Below, piece by piece: positions 7,149 to 11,008 of a DNA stretch of 11,008 nt. This DNA is from Planctomycetota bacterium (GTDB taxonomy: Bacteria; Planctomycetota; Phycisphaerae; WQYP01; JAJZKY01), in NCBI GenBank assembly GCA_021803885.1, contig JAJZKY010000090.1, positions 1 through 11,008 of the forward strand, written 5' to 3'. Positions within the stretch are counted from its first letter, which is position 1; each line of letters starts with the position of its first letter. Both the position numbers and the translations under genes were made by a program. The notes beneath the pieces were generated by a model. That model was given only the letters and a program-made list of their open reading frames with translations. It had not been told where the DNA came from and did no database searches.

Positions 7149-7478
7149 ATGCTGGTAACCACCACGGAAAACCCCGCCGGCTATCGCACCCAGAAAGTTC
7201 TGGGCCAGGTATTTGGCGTCGTCGTGCGCAGCCGCAGTCTGGTTGGAAACATCGGCGCGGCCTTTAAATCCCTGGCGGGCGGTGAAATCAAGCAATACAC
7301 CCGTTTAGTCGAGGACGCGCGCCGCCACGCCATTGACCGCATGATTGAAAACGCGGCCCTGCTGGGCGCCAATGCCGTGGTCATGATGCGGTTTGATTCC
7401 TCGGAAATCGGGCAGACCATGAGTGAAGTCGCCGCCTACGGTACTGCGGTGGTTCTGGACCCTCCACCCCCGGCCTGA
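7149..7478 (+). CDS. YbjQ/UPF0145 family protein
   Basis: This is a small cytosolic protein of the YbjQ family (UPF0145; once called heavy-metal-binding), whose biochemical role is not settled. From the chosen ATG it has 109 residues, the family norm (about 105-110). It begins MLVTTTENPAGY like other members. The rest follows the family pattern: a hydrophobic strand with VFGVVVRSRSLV, a GNIGAAFKSLAGGEIKQY turn, an amphipathic helix DARRHAIDRMIENAALLGANAVV, then MRFDSS and a closing YGTAVVL. The frame stays open upstream to an ATG at 7071, giving 135 residues, but the extra 26 residues are unlike the family and would fill the divergent promoter region. Neither start has a strong ribosome binding site. 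The stop codon overlaps the start of the next gene (TGATG), suggesting coupled translation. YbjQ proteins form rings, which fits a membrane-associated partner, but this is inference. Confidence 0.87.
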   Translation: MLVTTTENPAGYRTQKVLGQVFGVVVRSRSLVGNIGAAFKSLAGGEIKQYTRLVEDARRHAIDRMIENAALLGANAVVMMRFDSSEIGQTMSEVAAYGTAVVLDPPPPA

Positions 7479-7714
7479 TGCCCCTGATCATCCCCATCCT
7501 CGTGATCGGGCTGGCCGGGGTGCTGTATTTCGCCTTCGACCGGAAGCGCTACCGCGGTTCTGACGGCGCGGAATCAAAACTTCGGCCCAGCGGTGAAATT
7601 TTCATAGACCCGGGCAGCGGTAAAAAAATGCAAGTGCTCGAAAACCCCACCACCGGCGAGCGTAAATACAGGCAAATCAACGGAAAAGATTCCGAAGAGG
7701 GCGGTGAGAGCTGA
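7478..7714 (+). CDS. Small single-pass membrane protein of unknown function
   Basis: This is a 78-residue protein that I do not recognise. Residues 2-19 (IIPILVIGLAGVLYFAF) form one hydrophobic span followed at once by the basic DRKRYR, so the N-terminus is probably outside and the rest cytosolic. The soluble tail has two short similar blocks, IDPGSGKKMQV and ENPTTGERKYRQ, each of the form (D/N)P-x-(S/T)G-(K/E)-(K/R). They look like a beta-hairpin pair. The end is acidic (DSEEGGES). The ATG shares one base with the stop of the YbjQ-like gene (TGATG), so it is very likely translated by re-initiation and functionally tied to it. A real gene is supported by the coupling, the sensible membrane topology and a good coding pattern, not by family recognition. 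Confidence 0.7.
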   Translation: MPLIIPILVIGLAGVLYFAFDRKRYRGSDGAESKLRPSGEIFIDPGSGKKMQVLENPTTGERKYRQINGKDSEEGGES

Positions 7715-7731
7715 CTTTCATTCGGCATGGA

Positions 7732-7756
7732 TGGGCGGCGCAGCCACGTTTTTTTT
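7732..7756 (+). terminator. Possible rho-independent terminator after the YbjQ pair
   Basis: Eight T residues (7749-7756) follow a GC-rich segment, TGGGCGGCGCAGCCA, which can form only a short stem (TGG-C with G-CCA and one bulge). The distance of about 20-40 nt past the stop codon suits a terminator. The stem is weak, so this is tentative. Confidence 0.35.
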
Positions 7757-7820
7757 ACGTATTATCCGTAGTGTTGCCTATGATCACTAAGTTATAAGTT
7801 GCCCCCAAAAAGTTTTTCGA

Positions 7821-7891
7821 AAAATGCCGTCATGGCGTCACTTTCGCTATAACCGCTTGAAAATAAAATGTTTAAGGGGTGACGGCATTTT
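7821..7891. repeat. 12-bp perfect inverted repeat (outer hairpin)
   Basis: AAAATGCCGTCA at 7821-7832 is the exact reverse complement of TGACGGCATTTT at 7880-7891, with a 47-bp AT-rich loop. It shares its right arm with the inner hairpin at 7879-7907, so in RNA the two structures exclude each other. Confidence 0.8.
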
Positions 7892-7927
7892 ATGATGATG
7901 CCGTCACGATGCCGTCATCACCGTCAC
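7824..7927. repeat. Cluster of ATGCCGTCA direct and inverted repeats
   Basis: The 9-mer ATGCCGTCA occurs at 7824-7832, 7898-7906 and 7909-7917, and inverted at 7880-7888. A one-mismatch copy (ATGGCGTCA) lies at 7832-7840 and a partial one (CCGTCAC) at 7921-7927. Copies on the right start 11 and about 9 bp apart, close to one helical turn. The set resembles an iteron or operator array, or a decayed repeat element. All copies are outside the genes. Confidence 0.75.
7879..7907. terminator. 10-bp perfect stem-loop, possible bidirectional terminator
   Basis: GTGACGGCAT (7879-7888) and ATGCCGTCAC (7898-7907) form a perfect 10-bp stem with a 9-nt loop. It lies about 40 bp past the stop codon of the ArnT-like gene (minus strand). 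No U-run follows directly on the minus strand, so simple intrinsic termination is not certain; it may stabilise 3' ends or bind protein instead. Confidence 0.45.
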
Positions 7928-7945
7928 TGGCCCGACCGGAAAGGT

Positions 7946-9490
7946 TCAGCCAAACATCCGGAAATGTTGCCAGAACACGGGCCAGGGCTGGCGTGGCGGC
8001 CCGCAAAGAAAAATATCGGGGTGATCCACGCTTTCTTCATTTTTAATGCCATAGCGATTGCTGTTATGGCCAGCCAGACGGCAGGCGTGAAATCGCCGCC
8101 GCACCGTTTGCGGACCCAGCCCCAGCACGATCAGTGATTGGGGCGCCGGATCGCCATAGCCGCGATACCAGGCGGTATTGACGCCGCTGATCGCGGCCGG
8201 CAGCCCCAGGGCGGGACCGTAAAAATCAATCGCCCCGGTTTCCCCATAATTGCCGGTCAGAATCGCCGTACGCGCCCGCGCGGCCGGAGGCAGACGCTGC
8301 CAGATGTGGGCCACGCTGGCCGTCATTTCCCGCCAGCCGATTTCTTCACGCAGATCGTTATTGAGCCGCAGATTCAGGTTTTTCGCTGCAATCGTGAAGG
8401 GAACCGGCAGCAGAATCGCACCAAACGCCAGCCCGCCCAGTGCAATCAGCGCCAATGTCAGCGCTTGCAGGCTTTTCGCCAGCCACGATCTCAGAGCGGC
8501 GATCCAATGTTCCCATACCACGCTGCCCGCCGCGAAGAATATGGGATAAACGGCGCCGGCGTAATAACCGCTGCCCCGCGCGCCGGCATAGAAAATCACC
8601 ACCATCGCACCCCACCAGGCCAGAGGCCGGAAAATGGCGGCCTTTCGGGCGGCGGCCAGCCAGAGCAAGCCGGCCAGCCAGAGCGGAGTCAATAACAAAT
8701 TGGCATTGATCAGAAGCTGATCGAGCCAGAAATGTTTTGCCCTTCCTTCAAGTACATCGCGGGCGTGGATGGAGTGAAGAAATTGAAAGGAAATGAAATG
8801 ATGCCGCGCCTGCCAGATCAAGTTGGGCAGGCAAATGGCAAAAGCTATCGCCACGCCATACCACAGCCAGCGGCTGCGAAAATATTTCCGCGCCGGTGTG
8901 AAGGTGAGCGCCGCACCCAGCAAGAATAAATAAAAAACCATCGAATACTTCGTCTCAAGGCCCAGTCCGCCCACGGCGCCGATGGCCAGCCACCAGCGTC
9001 CATCGTCGCTTTGCAGCAACTGGACCAGAAAATAGGCCATCAGCACGAACCACAACAGGTCAAACGAGGTGTATTGAAACTCCGTAGCCTCGAACATGGG
9101 CAGCGGCGAAACCGCAACCGCCAGCGCGGCTACGGCCTGCGCTCTCCAGTTGCCTCCCAACTCGCGCGCGATCAGGGCAGACAGGACCAGCACGCCCATC
9201 TGGGCCAAAAGCGAGAACATGCGCAGCCCGATCAGCCAATGACCAAACAAAATCAGGCTGATACGCTCCAGAAAAGGCACCAGCGGCGGATAAACCACAA
9301 AGCCCCAGGCCAGATGGCGGGCATCGTCCAGGACCTGAAGCTCGTCCCGGTGTAATCCGTAATGGCCGTTCGTGAAAATATGCAGTCCGGCCATGGCTAC
9401 CACTATGAATGCGATGGCCCAGTTGGCTGTTTTTTGCGAGGCTTTGAGTGCGAAGCCGTCGTCAGCGGACTTCATTTTTGTGGTGGTCAC
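7946..9490 (-). CDS. GT39/GT83-type membrane glycosyltransferase (ArnT/PMT-like)
   Basis: This 514-residue integral membrane protein probably transfers a sugar from a polyprenyl-phosphate carrier to a glycan, lipid or protein on the outer face of the inner membrane. The first periplasmic loop has the diagnostic GLHRDELQVLDDARHLAWG (45-63), with D49/E50 in the catalytic position. It is followed by the VYPPLVPFLERIS segment typical of GT-C enzymes of the PMT_2 type. About ten hydrophobic spans follow between 24 and 360, with the GLETKYSM loop (177-184) seen in ArnT-like enzymes. The C-terminal soluble domain (about 365-514) ends with RLAGHNSNRYGIKNEE and PPRQPWPVFWQHFR, the usual close of this subfamily. 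The frame opens with GTG at 9490; an ATG at 9475 is equally possible, and neither has a good ribosome binding site. It lies 52 bp after the aldehyde dehydrogenase. The substrate is unknown. Confidence 0.85.
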   Translation of the reverse strand: MTTTKMKSADDGFALKASQKTANWAIAFIVVAMAGLHIFTNGHYGLHRDELQVLDDARHLAWGFVVYPPLVPFLERISLILFGHWLIGLRMFSLLAQMGVLVLSALIARELGGNWRAQAVAALAVAVSPLPMFEATEFQYTSFDLLWFVLMAYFLVQLLQSDDGRWWLAIGAVGGLGLETKYSMVFYLFLLGAALTFTPARKYFRSRWLWYGVAIAFAICLPNLIWQARHHFISFQFLHSIHARDVLEGRAKHFWLDQLLINANLLLTPLWLAGLLWLAAARKAAIFRPLAWWGAMVVIFYAGARGSGYYAGAVYPIFFAAGSVVWEHWIAALRSWLAKSLQALTLALIALGGLAFGAILLPVPFTIAAKNLNLRLNNDLREEIGWREMTASVAHIWQRLPPAARARTAILTGNYGETGAIDFYGPALGLPAAISGVNTAWYRGYGDPAPQSLIVLGLGPQTVRRRFHACRLAGHNSNRYGIKNEESVDHPDIFLCGPPRQPWPVFWQHFRMFG

Positions 9491-9542
9491 GATTCAGGAA
9501 GTATAAGTTCAATCCATCACTGCGATAGCTGTCCCCTTAGTT

Positions 9543-11008
9543 CTAATCAATCTGCGCTCGCTGCAGCCGGCCGCTATAGTCCATATACACCGTCTTCCAG
9601 TCGGAGTAGACATCGAGGGTCGCCAGGCCGCTTTCGCGATGGCCATTACCGCTCTGTTTCACGCCTCCGAAGGGCAGATGCACTTCGGCTCCGATGGTGG
9701 GCGCGTTGATATAGACAATGCCGGCTTCGAGCGCATCCTGCGCACGCAGGGCTTTTTGCACATCATGAGTGTAAATGGAAGCCGACAGGCCGTAGCCTGT
9801 GCCATTGGCGATCGCCAAACCATCTTCCAGCCCGTCACAGGCGAGCACGCAGACCACCGGGCCGAAAATTTCCTCCCGCGCGATGCGCATATTGGGCTCA
9901 ACCCCGGAGAAGATGGTGGGTTGAAAAAAGTAACCGTGCTGCAGGTCACCTTCCACGGCGCGCTGGCCACCGGTGGCCAGCCGGGCGCCTTCGCTCGCGC
10001 CCAACCGGACGTAGTGCTCTACTTTTTCCAATTGCGCTGCATTGACCAGAGGTCCGATCTGGACGCCGGGATCCAGGCCATTGCCGATTTGTAGCTTTCG
10101 CGTCTGTTCCACGAATAGCTTGAGAAATCTGGCCAGGATGCCTTTTTGCACAATGATGCGGCTGGCCGCGGTACAGCGCTGGCCGCTGGTGCCGAAACCG
10201 CCCCAGAGCGCGCCTTCGAGGGCGAGTTCGAGCGGCGCGTCATCGAGCACCAGGATCGCATTTTTTCCGCCCATTTCCAGATTGCAGCGTTTGAATCCGG
10301 CGGCTGCCTCGCGTCCCACCTCGCGTCCGGTATCACTCGATCCGGTAAAAGAAATGATCCGGGTTCGCGCGTCCCGCACCAGTGCCGCGCCGACGGTTTC
10401 TCCCCGGCCCATCACCAGATTCAGCACTCCCGGGGGCAGACCCGCGGCTTCCAGCGTCTGGGTCCAGTGCACAGCCGAAAGCGGCGCATCCTCGGAGGGT
10501 TTGAGCACCACCGTGTTGCCGCACAACAGCGCCGGCGCACTCTTCCAACTCGGTATCGCCATGGGAAAATTCCATGGCGTGATCAGCCCGGCCACGCCCA
10601 CCGGCACGCGCCGCGTCAGGCAGATTTTGTCGGGCAGCTCCGAAGGCGTGGTCTGGCCATAAAGCCGGCGGCCTTCGCCGGCCATAAAAAACAACATGTC
10701 AATGGCTTCCTGCACGTCGCCCCGCGCCTCTTCCAGCGGCTTGCCCATCTCGCGCGTCATATCGCGCGCAAGATCTTCTTTCCGCTCGGCCAGCAATTGG
10801 CCCGCGCGAAGCAGGATTTCCGCCCGCTTCGGCGCCGCTGTGCGCCTCCAGCCGGGGAAGGCCGCACTGGCCGCTTCCACCGCTCTTGCAACATCATCGG
10901 CATTGGACCGCTGGAAGCTTCCGATGATGTCACGTGAGTCGGCCGGGTTGATGTTCTTGAAGGTTTCGCCGCTGGCCGATTCCAGCCGCTCGCCGCCAAT
11001 GATATTTT
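9543..11008 (-). CDS. Aldehyde dehydrogenase, alpha-ketoglutarate semialdehyde dehydrogenase-like (5' partial)
   Basis: This NAD(P)-dependent aldehyde dehydrogenase oxidises an aldehyde to an acid in the cytosol. The gene runs off the right edge; about 487 residues are visible and probably only a few are missing. In-frame residues continue upstream of the GTG at 10880 (IIGGERLESASGETFKNINP), the usual N-terminus, so that GTG is not the start. Motifs in order are TPWNFPMAIPSWK, the cofactor loop FTGSSDTGREVG, the general base Glu in LEMGGKN (codon 10275-10277) and the catalytic Cys in SGQRCTAA (codon 10173-10175). LPFGGVKQSGNGHRESG follows near the end. The C-terminus TVYMDYSGRLQRAQID resembles alpha-ketoglutarate semialdehyde dehydrogenases of the YcbD/GucD type, which end oxidative sugar-acid pathways. 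No other pathway gene is in view, so succinate-semialdehyde or another aldehyde as substrate remains possible. Confidence 0.92.
   Translation of the reverse strand, partial: NIIGGERLESASGETFKNINPADSRDIIGSFQRSNADDVARAVEAASAAFPGWRRTAAPKRAEILLRAGQLLAERKEDLARDMTREMGKPLEEARGDVQEAIDMLFFMAGEGRRLYGQTTPSELPDKICLTRRVPVGVAGLITPWNFPMAIPSWKSAPALLCGNTVVLKPSEDAPLSAVHWTQTLEAAGLPPGVLNLVMGRGETVGAALVRDARTRIISFTGSSDTGREVGREAAAGFKRCNLEMGGKNAILVLDDAPLELALEGALWGGFGTSGQRCTAASRIIVQKGILARFLKLFVEQTRKLQIGNGLDPGVQIGPLVNAAQLEKVEHYVRLGASEGARLATGGQRAVEGDLQHGYFFQPTIFSGVEPNMRIAREEIFGPVVCVLACDGLEDGLAIANGTGYGLSASIYTHDVQKALRAQDALEAGIVYINAPTIGAEVHLPFGGVKQSGNGHRESGLATLDVYSDWKTVYMDYSGRLQRAQID

Larger units (their letters stand above)
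7715..7945. other. Convergent intergenic region with T-tract and repeat cluster
   Basis: This 231-bp noncoding stretch lies between the end of the small membrane protein gene (plus strand) and the end of the ArnT-like gene (minus strand). It is clearly more AT-rich than the genes on either side. It holds a T-tract near 7749 and a cluster of ATGCCGTCA repeats from 7821 to 7927, described separately. No convincing open frame lies wholly within it. Confidence 0.7.

Noticed and set aside
6501..7295. 264-codon minus-strand frame spanning the divergent region
   Set aside because: It overlaps the metallophosphoesterase in another frame and the YbjQ-like gene on the other strand, and lacks any recognisable motif.
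7821..7891. A 71-bp MITE bounded by the 12-bp inverted repeat
   Set aside because: No target duplication flanks it and the extra direct copies to the right do not fit a simple two-ended element. I keep it only as one of several explanations.
7824..7927. CRISPR array
   Set aside because: The repeats are only 9 bp, occur in both orientations and have no regular spacers.
10880..10880. GTG at 10880 as the start of the aldehyde dehydrogenase
   Set aside because: The same frame continues upstream to the window edge with the conserved N-terminal family sequence, so this codon encodes an internal Val.

Overview
The window is ordinary bacterial chromosome with one complete insertion sequence. Coding is dense, most genes lie on the minus strand, and start signals are bacterial. 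PriA, the RmlD-like protein and the lipid-carrier-type glycosyltransferase suggest a Gram-negative, GC-rich heterotroph. Acidobacteriota is a possible home, but nothing seen here fixes the phylum. I see no tRNA, rRNA or CRISPR array.

Left part (1-2384): two minus-strand genes for surface-polysaccharide or nucleotide-sugar work. They are a GT4-like glycosyltransferase and, overlapping it by an ATGA junction, an RmlD-like NAD(P)-dependent sugar reductase. This block is visibly less GC-rich than the rest. Next to it lies an intact IS (2385-3385) with 20-bp perfect terminal inverted repeats and one DDE transposase of the IS4/IS5 superfamily carrying a textbook YREK signature. The IS lies 12 bp beyond the end of priA, so it separates the polysaccharide block from the conserved block.

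Middle (3398-7714): priA (replication restart helicase) follows a membrane-anchored metallophosphoesterase on the minus strand with a 9-nt gap, probably as one operon. Divergent from it on the plus strand are a small YbjQ/UPF0145 protein and a 78-residue single-pass membrane protein of unknown function, whose stop and start codons overlap (TGATG).

Right part (7715-11008): a 231-bp convergent intergenic region holds a T-tract and a compact cluster of direct and inverted copies of ATGCCGTCA, which could fold into two competing hairpins. Beyond it, on the minus strand, are a GT39/GT83-type (ArnT/PMT-like) membrane glycosyltransferase and an aldehyde dehydrogenase resembling alpha-ketoglutarate semialdehyde dehydrogenase. 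The latter is cut at its 5' end by the window edge.

I found no convincing undescribed multi-gene system. The features most worth a second look are the ATGCCGTCA repeat cluster, the YbjQ plus small membrane protein pair, the IS junctions, and the unusual N-terminus of the metallophosphoesterase.
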